Assembly: GCF_037975245.1 (NCBI RefSeq)
Contig: NC_092576.1
Coordinates: 44,801,111 to 44,865,110, forward strand
Direction of reading: 5' to 3'
Length of the DNA: 64,000 bases
From: Apostichopus japonicus
Taxonomy: Eukaryota; Echinodermata; Holothuroidea; Aspidochirotida; Stichopodidae
Under the pieces are notes generated by a model. The model searched no databases, was not told the origin of the DNA, and was given only the letters and a program-made list of their open reading frames with translations. This document shows positions 37,284 through 47,460 of this stretch, one piece after another; position 1 is the first letter of the stretch; every line of letters begins with the position of its first letter. A program made the translations under genes and the position numbers.

Positions 37284-37339
37284 GGTCGGAAATAAAACCT
37301 AAGTTCTAAAAAGAGTTCTTACCGGGAGAAGGAGAAACT

Positions 37340-40300
37340 ATGGCTTCCAGCATGTTAAAAGTGGAGATTTATGATCCTGATGTGGAAATTTGGGAATCAT
37401 ACGAGGAACGTTTGATACTGTTTTTCCAAGCAAATGAAGTAGAGGATGATAAAAAGAAAGTGGCGATACTTTTATCTTCAATGGGAGCAAAAGGCTATGG
37501 ACTTTTGAAAAATCTTGTATCGCCAGACAAGCCATCATCGAAGAAGTTTGACGAAATTTGTGGGACTTTGAGGGAATACTACAATCCCAAACCCCCAGTT
37601 TTATTGGAGAGATTCCGATTTTACAACTACAACCAGAGCTCGTCAACTACAATTGCAGAGTTTTTAGCCGAACTAAAGAGAATGACTAGCACGTGTAATT
37701 TCGGAAGTTTCCTGAAGGATGCACTGCGTGACCGGTTCGTTTGCGGGATTTACGACAACAATATCCAAAAAAGGCTCTTGTCGGAAGACGATTCACTAAC
37801 GCTGGATAATGCCGTGAAAATTTCCATGAGTATGGAGTCCGCCGCCAAAAACGCAGCTATTATCAAGGAAGGGTCTGCCAGCGTTCATCACGTGGCATCT
37901 AAGCCAACGAGTCATCGAGTGTTCTGTTCGTGCTGCGGTAAACCAGGACATTTTAAAAAGGACTGTCATTATAAGGACTATAAGTGTCATATTTGTGATT
38001 GTGTTGGACATTTAAAGGCTGTTTGCAGGCGAAATTCAGATGTAAGTAAACCACGTGATAAGGAACGTAATTCTAAGCATAGGTCAAGTAAAAAGAGTAA
38101 ACATAGTTCGAGAATTAAGGAAGTAAATCAAACCCCTGAATATGATTCTAGTAGTAGTGTTGAAGATAGTGGTGACGAAGACGTCACAGTTTACTATGTA
38201 AAGTTACTTGCGTCAAGCAAACCAATTGAAGTTCAAGTTGAAATTGAAAACCAAAAGATAACTATGGAATTAGATACGGGGGCTGGCGTTTCCCTAATTC
38301 CAAACGATATGTTTGTTAAGGCACTGTCGCCTAAGGTCGACATTAAACCTACGAAGGTTGTTTTGAAAACATTTACAGGAGAGAAGATACCTGTAAAAGG
38401 GAAATGTAGCGTTAAAGTTAAGTATAATGGAATCGAAAAAGCATTGCCATTGTTTGTCATTGAAGGGAATGGTCCCGCCCTTTTGGGTCGTAATTGGTTG
38501 GAACACTTGCCTTTAAATTGGCAAGAAATCAATCGTGTGTATTTGTCACCAAAAGACAAAGTCAATGAGATATTGTCTGGTAGTAACGTACTTAATAAGA
38601 AATTGGGTACAGTCAAAGGCATCCAAGCGAAACTTAGGATAAAACCTGATGCAACACCTAAATTTTACAAACCAAGGCCCATGCCTCTAGCTATCAAGGA
38701 TAAGGTATCAGAAGAGCTAAATAGACTAGTGAAGGAGGGTGTGCTAGAAAAAGTTGATTTTTCTGATTGGGCCGCCCCAATTGTCCCAGTGAGAAAAGGG
38801 GATGGTAATATCCGGGTTTGCGGGGACTACAAGGTCACAATTAACCCAGCAATGCACCAACAAGAATATCCTTTGCCCCGTCCCGACGAGTTATTTGCAC
38901 AGCTGCAGGGTGGTCAAAAGTTCTCAAAACTAGACTTGTCAAATGCATACTTGCAAATAGTTTTAGATCCCGATTCCAGAAAATATGTTACGATCAACAC
39001 CCATTTAGGTCTTTTTCAGTATACAAGACTACCGTTTGGAGTAAGCTCCGCCCCTGCAATTTTTCAACAATGCATGGACCAAATTTTGGGTGGGTTAAAT
39101 GGGGTGGGTTGCTATCTAGACGATATTATCGTCACTGGTAAAACTGACGAAGAACATTTAAGGAACTTGGGTCAGGTAGTCAAGAAACTCGACGAGGTTG
39201 GTTTGAGACTTAAGGAATCAAAGTGTTCATTTTTCCAGGACTCGATCGAGTATCTTGGTTTTATTGTAGATGCTAAGGGCATTCACCCATCTCCTGCAAA
39301 AGTTGAGGCTGTTGTTAATGCCCCTGCCCCACAAAATAAGCAGGAACTGCAATCACTCATAGGGCTTATAAATTATTATCGTAAATTCATGCCAAATTTA
39401 TCATCTGTTATGGCCCCAATGACGTCAGCTTTGCAATGTGACAAAAACTTTGTATGGTCTAGCGATTGTCAACAAGCATTTGAGGAGATTAAAGAAATTC
39501 TCACTTCCTCAAAAGTGCTCGTGTACTTTGACCCCTCTAAGGAGATTACGCTTTCAGTTGATGCATCACCGTATGGTATTGGTGCAGTGATCTCACATTC
39601 AACTCCGGAAGGAGAGAAACCAATTGCATATGCTTCCAGAAAATTAACGAAAACTGAGCAAAATTATTCTCAAATCGAAAGGGAGGCCCTAGCAATTGTT
39701 TATGGTGTGCGCATTTTCCACCAATATCTTTGTGGGAAGCGGTTCACATTGTTTACCGATCATAAGCCTTTGAAGTTTCTGTTTGGTCCTAACAAAGGCA
39801 TCCCTGTGTTAGCCGCATCTAGATTGCAACGTTGGGCTATTCTTCTGAGTGGTTATGAATATGATATTCAGTACCGTACATCCAAACAGAATGCAAATGT
39901 CGATTTCTTCTCTAGATTGCCAAATTCGAGCGCGCATACTAGTGACAAACTTAAAACAGTTGATCAGTTTACTGTATTGTGGACGAATGAAGCAAATGAT
40001 TTGAATCAGGCGCAAATTCAATCTTTACCTGTCAGCGCAAAAGAAATTGCAACAGCTACGAGTAGTGATCCTATTTTATCGAGGGTTAGACATTTTGTTC
40101 TGTATGGTTGGCCGGGAGAAAACTTAAACAAAGAAATGACGCCATATTTTAGTAAACAAAATGAACTCTCCGTCGAAGGCAATTGTCTTTTATGGGGAAT
40201 TCGTGTGATCATTCCTTCGAGTTACCGAGATCGCATTCTAAGCGAATTGCACGCCAGTCATCCCGGTATGGTAAGGATGAAGTCACTTGCTAGGATGCAT

Positions 40301-41428
40301 GTATATTGGCCAGGTCTAGATTTGCAGATTGAGCAGCTTGTTGAATCGTGTAATGCATGTCAATCAGTTCAATCTGTTCTCCCAAAGGTTGATGTAAATC
40401 CTTGGAAATGGCCCACCGCACCATGGCAACGTATTCACGTTGACTTTGCGGGTCCATTCCTCGGTCATATGTATTTGATAGTCGTAGACGCTCATTCAAA
40501 GTGGCCAGAGGTCATCCTAATGAAATCCACAACTGCTAATAAAACTATCAATGAATTGAGGACCATATTTGCACGCTACGGCTTGCCAAAAGAGCTGGTA
40601 TCAGATAATGGCCCCCAATTTATTGCTGAAGAGTTTACCGTCTTTTGCAAGCAAAATGGCATTCGCCATATTAGAAGTGCTGTCAAACACCCAGCATCTA
40701 ATGGCGAAGCAGAGCGCTTTGTTCGTACGTTTAAACAGGCAATGAAAAAATGTAAATTCGAGAGTGGCAACGTTCAAATTAAAATCGATCGATTTCTGTT
40801 GTCTTATAGAACCACACCTCACGCTTTAACCAAAGAAACGCCTGCCAAACTATTCTTTAAGCGAGAATTGCCAACTAGACTATCAGCTCTAAAACCAAAT
40901 TTGAAGTTTTCAGTGTCACAGAAACAGAACTCAAATACTGAAAAGCCTATTAGATCTGTTTCCGTAGGAGATATGGTCATGGTTTTGGATTTTAGATCAT
41001 CGTCTGATAAATGGGTTGAAGGCATCATTTTTAAAGTATTGGGTCCTGTAACATATTTGGTTAGAGTTGATGATCATGTATGGAAAAGACATATTAATCA
41101 AATCAGATCAAGATCATGTAAGCCTTATAGTCGTAAAATCCACACATTTAACGATTTAAAGCCTTTGCCAAGTATTGTGGATTTAGATATTCCTGTTGAC
41201 TCTGACGAGATCAGTAAACCGAAATCAACTGGTGTTGATGACGTCACTCGTGGTTTAAAGAGAAATAGTTCTCCCGTTTCTGAGGTAGAATCGCAGGAAC
41301 AGAATTTGAAATCGCCAGTTGTTGTTTCGGTCCCAGACGTGGCAAGGGCTTCAAATCCAGTAACACCTAATTTGAGACGGTCGTCACGTACTCGTAAACA
41401 ATTTGTTCCGTTTAGTATTTCATCGTGA
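37340..41428 (+). CDS. Gag-Pol polyprotein of the Ty3/gypsy element
   Basis: One uninterrupted 1,362-codon frame fuses gag and pol without a frameshift. In order: capsid-like region; two CCHC zinc knuckles (first C196, second C216-C229); aspartic protease (D312-T-G); reverse transcriptase with YLDD at 592-595; RNase H (DASPYG from D741); integrase zinc finger (H971, C1004, C1007); and integrase core with D1035, D1089 and E1125. The C-terminal tail has basic and serine-rich stretches. The protein would package, copy and integrate the element's RNA. All catalytic residues checked are present and there are no stops or shifts, so it may be functional. The ATG at 37340 follows the primer site by 56 bases. 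Confidence 0.96.
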   Translation: MASSMLKVEIYDPDVEIWESYEERLILFFQANEVEDDKKKVAILLSSMGAKGYGLLKNLVSPDKPSSKKFDEICGTLREYYNPKPPVLLERFRFYNYNQSSSTTIAEFLAELKRMTSTCNFGSFLKDALRDRFVCGIYDNNIQKRLLSEDDSLTLDNAVKISMSMESAAKNAAIIKEGSASVHHVASKPTSHRVFCSCCGKPGHFKKDCHYKDYKCHICDCVGHLKAVCRRNSDVSKPRDKERNSKHRSSKKSKHSSRIKEVNQTPEYDSSSSVEDSGDEDVTVYYVKLLASSKPIEVQVEIENQKITMELDTGAGVSLIPNDMFVKALSPKVDIKPTKVVLKTFTGEKIPVKGKCSVKVKYNGIEKALPLFVIEGNGPALLGRNWLEHLPLNWQEINRVYLSPKDKVNEILSGSNVLNKKLGTVKGIQAKLRIKPDATPKFYKPRPMPLAIKDKVSEELNRLVKEGVLEKVDFSDWAAPIVPVRKGDGNIRVCGDYKVTINPAMHQQEYPLPRPDELFAQLQGGQKFSKLDLSNAYLQIVLDPDSRKYVTINTHLGLFQYTRLPFGVSSAPAIFQQCMDQILGGLNGVGCYLDDIIVTGKTDEEHLRNLGQVVKKLDEVGLRLKESKCSFFQDSIEYLGFIVDAKGIHPSPAKVEAVVNAPAPQNKQELQSLIGLINYYRKFMPNLSSVMAPMTSALQCDKNFVWSSDCQQAFEEIKEILTSSKVLVYFDPSKEITLSVDASPYGIGAVISHSTPEGEKPIAYASRKLTKTEQNYSQIEREALAIVYGVRIFHQYLCGKRFTLFTDHKPLKFLFGPNKGIPVLAASRLQRWAILLSGYEYDIQYRTSKQNANVDFFSRLPNSSAHTSDKLKTVDQFTVLWTNEANDLNQAQIQSLPVSAKEIATATSSDPILSRVRHFVLYGWPGENLNKEMTPYFSKQNELSVEGNCLLWGIRVIIPSSYRDRILSELHASHPGMVRMKSLARMHVYWPGLDLQIEQLVESCNACQSVQSVLPKVDVNPWKWPTAPWQRIHVDFAGPFLGHMYLIVVDAHSKWPEVILMKSTTANKTINELRTIFARYGLPKELVSDNGPQFIAEEFTVFCKQNGIRHIRSAVKHPASNGEAERFVRTFKQAMKKCKFESGNVQIKIDRFLLSYRTTPHALTKETPAKLFFKRELPTRLSALKPNLKFSVSQKQNSNTEKPIRSVSVGDMVMVLDFRSSSDKWVEGIIFKVLGPVTYLVRVDDHVWKRHINQIRSRSCKPYSRKIHTFNDLKPLPSIVDLDIPVDSDEISKPKSTGVDDVTRGLKRNSSPVSEVESQEQNLKSPVVVSVPDVARASNPVTPNLRRSSRTRKQFVPFSISS

Positions 41429-41563
41429 GTAATTTTATAAGTCTAGAATAAGAAAGTTTAAAGGAAACGTTTTATTTTGAAAAGTTGTTGAGTGTCATAT
41501 AATTAATAATTTCGTAAAACAAGTATTGCAAATAATGATATAATTTTGAATTTATTCTTAATT

Positions 41564-41579
41564 AGAAGAAAGGGAGGAA
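41564..41579 (+). other. Polypurine tract
   Basis: AGAAGAAAGGGAGGAA lies immediately before the 3' LTR, where plus-strand DNA synthesis would be primed. Confidence 0.9.
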
Positions 41580-41829
41580 TGTTGGATAGTTACTTAGCGC
41601 CACCAAATAATCTGTTTACGATATAGTTTGATATATGTTAATTTATGCATACCTTAATTTGAATGGTATGGTTTGTGTTATGTAACGTCTACCAAGGTTT
41701 CTTGGAGAACACGTTCTTGTTAAAAGCTCACAATACATTACGTTAACCGTTTAGACGGATCATTTGCGTTATACTGTTTTGTGAAGTATTCCTATAAGTT
41801 TGTTAGGTTGTCCCGGGACCGACACAACA
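41580..41829 (+). repeat. 3' LTR of the Ty3/gypsy element
   Basis: 250 bp; no difference from the 5' LTR was seen. Confidence 0.97.
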
Positions 41830-42889
41830 ATAATGACCAGTGGTCAACCATATGGTGCATTAACGTACCGTTCAGATTGGTCGGATTGTTTTTTTGTATT
41901 TTTTTACGCTGGTCCAAAGAGCCTACTATTCAATCGATAACCAAAAGCCTAAATCAGCAAAGGGCTATTGTAATCCTAACAAAAGGATGCTAGCAACCAC
42001 TGCTGACCGAAGCACTCTAAACCTGCAAGCAGACTCAAGCTCCGCTCACTCTGCATATTAATGAGAGAGAGCCAGTAGAGTTGTGGTCATGCTTTGCTGA
42101 TTTCAAAGAAAAGACAATAGACACTCACACGCCATCATGACGACGACAAGATTTGGAAATGGTGCCTAATTAGCTGTTATCATAATCAATGAGAGAACCG
42201 AATAATGGGTCAACTCGTTAATCCGGGTAACTGAGAAACATGAAAATCGGACCTCACCTAACGCTTTTCTATCTTCTTTAGAAAGGTACCCAGCAGCCTT
42301 ATACTGTTTGTTGCAGGTTCCAAAGTGTCTGAAAAGTGTCTTATATTTTGATGTAACAGCTTGACTATCATGCACAAGGGTTGGACACTGTTTTAGTGCT
42401 GGGTTGATGACATCTGACATCAGCTTTTTGATGTTTTCATTCTACATAAACAAAGGTGAAAATGGAGATATTATTGGCAATCATTTTTGAGATGAAGGAG
42501 TCCTCTCAATATAATTGGCAATTTTAACATTAAGGAGGTGGCATGTATTTTCCAAACTATTTAAGTGTTTCAAGAAGAGACCCGGGCTGAGATGTAGTCC
42601 AGGTGGGCACACCTGTCAGAGACTAGTATATTCTGTAGTGCACAATAAAACATTCATCTTCAGAGAATGCTACTGGAGCATCGCAAAAGTGAGGAAATAT
42701 TACTATAAGGAAGAAATATATAAAGGGCAAAACTAAGGGAATTAGGTCATGTTAAATTCTCCACTCCTGCAACTCTTTTCCCAGCCATGGATGGATTCAC
42801 ATCAGGATACATTAATAAACAACAGCCCAAGGGCACTATGGTTCCTTGCTTGTGAAGGTTGGAGAGGAGTCAATTTAGGGACAATTTAG

Positions 42890-44150
42890 ATTGGAATATG
42901 GCCACAAAACTTCAACTTGAAAGAAACTAATACAGGTCACTGGAGGTCAAAGGTCACCCAAATGCGTAACTCCCAACCTTGTTGGACATTTGGTTCTCAA
43001 GTTATTGCAAAAATACTAGTTTTTGACCCCTAATTGATATGTTGACCTTGGATCACATGACTGTTGTGTTTGGAAACGATCCTTTACCCCATTCACAACT
43101 AGTCCACAAATATCAACCATGTTGGACCCTGTCAGTGGTAGTTTCACAAGTTATTGAGGAAAAAAACACATTTTGACCCAAAATTGACCTTTGGTGACCT
43201 TGGATGACATCACGGTTATTTTGGAAAACGTTCCCCTACTTCATTCACAACTTGTCCTAATATATCAGCTATGTCAGACTTCGTAACTAGAAGTTGTTGC
43301 ATAAAAGTTGGTAGTTTTTCGCACATAAGCAACCTTGAATGACCTTAGATGACCTGATGGTTTTTATCAAAAATGAACTCCATGATGATGTGCACTCTGT
43401 CCTAAAATTGTTATATGCTACAATGTACACACATAATCTTATTGCTGAAAAGGTATCAAAACCAACCTTTGGCCCCTCATAGATCGATAATAGGGTGTCC
43501 CATTGAAGCGGGAGTTGGTTTCCTCCATAGAGCACAAAGAGCTCTATCATATATCAAAATATTCACAAACTTGGTTTGTTTTGCCCGTATCTCTTAAAAT
43601 GAGCATATTTTTCAAGATTTGACCTGTGACCTTTTGACCTCACGGTCGGTCAGATGAAGTTTGACACGCTGATTCCAAAAAGCAACATGACCAGTCTGTA
43701 CGACCATCCTAATTGTACTTATTAAAAAAAACTTGACCTCTGATAACTTCGCACACGAAGGTCGCACAGGGGTCAACCCATGGACAACTTTGATCGGAAG
43801 GTACCTTTGAGATCCGATTGTGGCCACGAAAGTTCAAATAACCAAAGAAACAAATACAGGTCACCGGAGGTCAACCTGAGGTCAAAGGTCACCTAGATGC
43901 GGGTCGACTATTTGATTACAGTAGCGTAACTCTCAACCTTGACGGACATTTTGCTCTCAAGTTATTGCAAAAATACTAGTTTTGACCACTACTTGACCTT
44001 TGTTGACCTTGGATCACATGACCATTATATTTGGAAATGATCCCTTACCCCATTTACAACTACTCCCAAATATCAACCATGTCGGACCCTGTCAATGGGA
44101 GTTATTGCTTTTTTTAAATTTTGGTTTTGGGCCTCCGACTGACCTTTGGT
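42890..44150. repeat. Diverged interspersed repeat carrying AGGTCA half-site arrays
   Basis: About 42890-43150 and 43830-44110 are two diverged copies of one sequence (shared CTCAAGTTATTGCAAAAATA, TTGACCTTGGATCACATGAC, AAATATCAACCATGT). The intervening part is related too (GACCTTGGATGACATCACGG). TGACCT/AGGTCA recurs throughout. The stretch occupies an intron of the decayed gene. No coding capacity is seen and the element class is unknown. Confidence 0.6.
43858..43891 (+). promoter_or_regulatory. Four tandem nuclear-receptor half-sites (DR4-DR5-DR1)
   Basis: AGGTCA occurs four times in the same orientation, at 43858, 43868, 43879 and 43886, with spacers of 4, 5 and 1 base. The sister copy at 42934-42956 has three, with spacers 4 and 1. 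DR4, DR5 and DR1 are consensus layouts for thyroid/LXR-, retinoic acid- and RXR/HNF4/COUP-type receptors. Binding in vivo is not shown; the sites may just be part of the repeat's consensus. Confidence 0.5.
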
Positions 44151-44699
44151 GACCTTCACAGGTACCAAAAACAATAGGGCACACCTTCTCACTATGGCGG
44201 ATATATATATACCTAGTTTGAGTTTAGTTCAACTTTCCCTTGTTGAGTTACAGTGTATCCAAACGAGTGTCACAGACACACACACACACACACACATGCC
44301 AACCTGACTAGGTTACTTAGCTAAAGCAAGGAATCAAAATGGTGCTTTACTTCACCTGATCTAGTAAACCTTCAAAAAGATGATCATCTATGACATTGAA
44401 GTAATCCTTTGCTGTTGATGGTCTTTCACCATGTTGGAGGTATGTTTACAAATTTGACTTCAGATTGTACAGTGATCTCCTAGGACATCGACCTCTCTCT
44501 TACAGGGGAACTCTCATTTCCTCTTTGGTAGTGACACAGTATAGGCAACAGTGAAGGCCTACAGTAATATATATGTAAAGATAAGGATGATTGCACAGTT
44601 CTTATAATGCCTTGATAATCAAAGAGCACGCTGCCATTATTTCATGGTAAAGCCTCAAGCCTGTATATTTGGGTTTCAGCAGATTAGCCATTAGGAGGG

Positions 44700-44712
44700 G
44701 GGGGGGGGGGGG
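44700..44712. repeat. Poly-G run
   Basis: An uninterrupted G tract begins just before 44700. Length is probably variable. Confidence 0.8.
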
Positions 44713-46277
44713 TTGTGAAAGAGGGAACCCAGATGAAATTCTGATCCTTTCAAAAATAAAAGGAAAACCAATTGGAAAACTGTTGAACAAAGACCCTTCA
44801 TAAATTTTCCTCCCCACTAAAAGAAAAAACAAAAATTGCAGTCCCATACCGTGACACATTTGGTCTGAAAACTAATAACCTACATAATTAATAATGAAAT
44901 TACCAATGACCCCTGTAATTCCATAAACAAGACAAAGATATCCATAGTCCCCAAACATGAAGATTCATAGTTTTTCCTCTCTGTAAATGTAAACAGAGAT
45001 AATGAAGCTATTAGTTCCTTGCCTATAGATGCTTGTAAGATTGCTACTTTTAGTCAAAGTTTAGTACCTTTTCTTAATGACTAAATGTAAACTTACATTT
45101 GCTTAACTATTTACTTCCACTCTACTTTAGGTAACTCATTGAGTTGCTCACAGTGTTGTTGCATCCCTCTCTTGAAGTTAGCTCTGAAGTCATCAGCTGG
45201 GAATATGGTGACCACAACAGTGTTGTGGGGAATCAGCTATTTTGGAAAATCTGCTAACAGTTTCCTCCATCCTTTGCTTGTCACATCCAACTTTAATCCA
45301 GATCTCATCAGCGGGAATCAACTATGTCCACTGGAGATGCTTTTAATCTATGCCAAAGGAAACATAAAAAGTACTTGTTATGGGTCAATTTCAATGAGCA
45401 GACATTTAATCAACAGCTGAATTCATAGCGCATAATATTTCCCAAAGTGTCATAAAGTGTCATTACTTTTAATTGTATTAATAGTGGTATTCCAACAGTA
45501 GAAAATTTAGTACGATTCTAGGAGATGTTTCTTTTGTATTTTGTTTGTATTTTTGTATTGTTTGTACTATTATATATAGTGTTATTCCTACAGACTAAAA
45601 TGTTGTAGGTGTCTGTGAGGTTTCTTTGAATTTGTATTTAAATATTATGTATAGTGGTATTCCTACAGCAGAAAGTTGTAAGAATAACAAATGCAAAACA
45701 CTGTTAAAACTAATAAGTCAGTGCCGAGTATAAACATGTTAACTTCCCCATTTGCAACAATAAAAAAAATATTGAAAAACAAACCTCCTTGACTCCCTTA
45801 TTAAGAATCTCCTCTTTAAGTATCTAATTAATAAATCATATGCTAAGAACGATTTAACATCCTCTTTAGATAAACTTTTTTTTTAACTGGGAGGAGAGGT
45901 TGGCTCTGCCAGAGGAAGGGGGGGGGGGTTAGGAACTTTGTGGCTAGATGCCTTGTGAGTCAAATTACAGAAGTTTACCACCGGGAAACAGTCCTGCTAT
46001 CGGGAAGGGAATTTTTTGTTTTTGGCTAAGTTCTCCTCCCGGGAGGGTGGTATTGCCCGGCCTGCCTTGTCATCATGAAGATATTCTCACAGTACCTGTC
46101 TAGTCAATGAAGCTCTTGAAAGATCTTTTCTTTCAAGAAATTTACACTAACCCATGTTGTCTTCTTGATGATTGTACCATCTTCCTCATCTCTGTGCAGA
46201 AGAGGTATCCACTCTGCTCTGACATTGTTACTGACAATGTCCTGCATTGATAAGATCACATTCAGCATAGATGCCAT

Positions 46278-47460
46278 ACTGTTTCAGCCACCTGTAACAG
46301 AAACACAAGCTCCATGAGTGTTTATCTTTACGGGTTAATTAACTGAGTTTTGCAACAGTTTTATATCCAGTAGTAGGTATTAAGGCAGAAGGCATATTAA
46401 CTGTAATTTTATGCTCAAGTAGATTTGCCGGTTACTTTTTTTGATGATCTTGTTTATTGCCTTTAACATTTAATTGAGGGTTTTTTGCAAGTATTTTCAC
46501 TTAACTTAAAGGAGGTGACAAATATGTTATGCCATCTTAGAGTAAGGACAGGATATGGTTGCTATGGAAACTAGACTTGTTAATCTGTAGTTCAAGTTAA
46601 ACTATTGTTCTTTATTGTTCATTTTATGGTTTGCTTTCGGTTATTTTATTCATTAAAGATGAGGTTTGCATTACAGACGCTGTTAGTATTTGAAATTCTG
46701 AGATTTGTGCAATATTACCATTTGAGTAAACTGTTTTTATATTGATCATTGCACCTGGCATGTTACTCTTCAGAACCTCCAGACTATCAAGATACTTCAG
46801 ATTCTCCAGACTTACCAGATTTCACCTGAGATAACGAATCTCCAGATTCTACCAGTGATTGAGGTTTTCTCCAGACAAATACTAACCCATCACTGGAGTA
46901 AAGGTTCCACGGCCAGTTTAGCTTAAAGGGTACGTCAAACACTCCAACAGATAGGTCCAAGGCAATACCCGCTGTGAGGTGAATTTTCTAAAGTTTGGTT
47001 CCTGGAGGACATTTTGTCTACTATTGATGACTGTAGCGTGACGAACTCTCCAACTGCCGGCACTTAACATTGTATTTAGGTATTCATAATCACCGCACCT
47101 TTAAGATTCCATTTACATAAAAAACTCTTTGTAATTAGGTCTCAGGGGGATACCGGTATCTCTAACCTTTCTTCCATTTATTTGGAAATGTTTTTGAATC
47201 ATGACACTGAGGCAAGATCTTTTCTGTGATTGTGAAATATACTAGACTGGACTTCTCTCACAGTTAACTGTTTAGTTTTATTCTTATAGTCCTCTTGTTT
47301 CAGGATTGCAGGATTGTGTGTTTTTACATTAAAACCTGGGTTACATTCGTATTCATGCTCATCCTAACACCAGCGTGAATTCTTATTGTACACACACTGC
47401 TGCTGTATTACTTGTATAACAATTCTGTCTGTAACCAACCATCTGAAGGAAGGAGGCTGT
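46278..47460. other. Intergenic stretch 3' of TRDMT1
   Basis: No coding similarity was recognised. Several CCAGA-rich words occur near 46780-46880. The part next to TRDMT1 should be its 3' untranslated region; a minus-strand AATAAA lies at 47277-47282. Confidence 0.4.
47277..47282 (-). terminator. Candidate polyadenylation signal of TRDMT1
   Basis: First AATAAA on the minus strand after the stop codon, about 180 bases downstream. Assigned by position only. Confidence 0.4.

Larger units (their letters stand above)
37014..41829 (+). mobile_element. Complete Ty3/gypsy LTR retrotransposon
   Basis: Two 250-bp LTRs (TG...CA), identical as far as can be read, flank one gag-pol frame. A 5-bp target duplication ATAAT lies at 37009-37013 and 41830-41834. 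A primer binding site and a polypurine tract are in their expected places. Domain order protease-RT-RNase H-integrase defines Ty3/gypsy (Metaviridae) rather than Ty1/copia. No envelope gene is present. All parts look intact and the LTRs have not diverged, so the insertion is recent. It lies in an intron of a dead gene copy on the opposite strand. Confidence 0.97.
36536..46277 (-). pseudogene. Decayed multi-exon gene of a repetitive invertebrate family
   Basis: Exon-like pieces on the minus strand, in order: 46277-46152 (ATG start, donor GTTAGT; membership least certain), about 45321-45127 (IPADEIWIKVG..., then shifted HNTVVVTIFPADDF), about 44446-44356 (GERPSTAKDYFNVIDDHL, donor GTGAAG), 42441-42258 (MSDVINPALKQCPTLVHD, donor GTGAGG) and 36853-36536 (VPPKLHILEDHIPF, ...GKQGIESVHARLNTT). 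From memory these match an uncharacterised multi-exon family repeated in cnidarian and echinoderm genomes. This copy is dead: frameshift in the second piece, in-frame TGA (36779-36781) and TAA (36716-36718) in the last, missing linking exons, and a small internal duplication of the HILEDH segment. The Ty3 element lies in the intron between the last two pieces. Confidence 0.6.

Noticed and set aside
38233-41028. Several minus-strand ORFs inside the Ty3 element
   Set aside because: Antisense to the intact gag-pol frame and without recognisable motifs.
42258-42441. Considered as part of the Ty3 element
   Set aside because: It lies outside the LTRs and target duplication, is on the opposite strand, and belongs to the decayed multi-exon family.
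45139-45420. 93-codon plus ORF
   Set aside because: It is antisense to an exon-like piece of the decayed minus-strand gene, which has family similarity.
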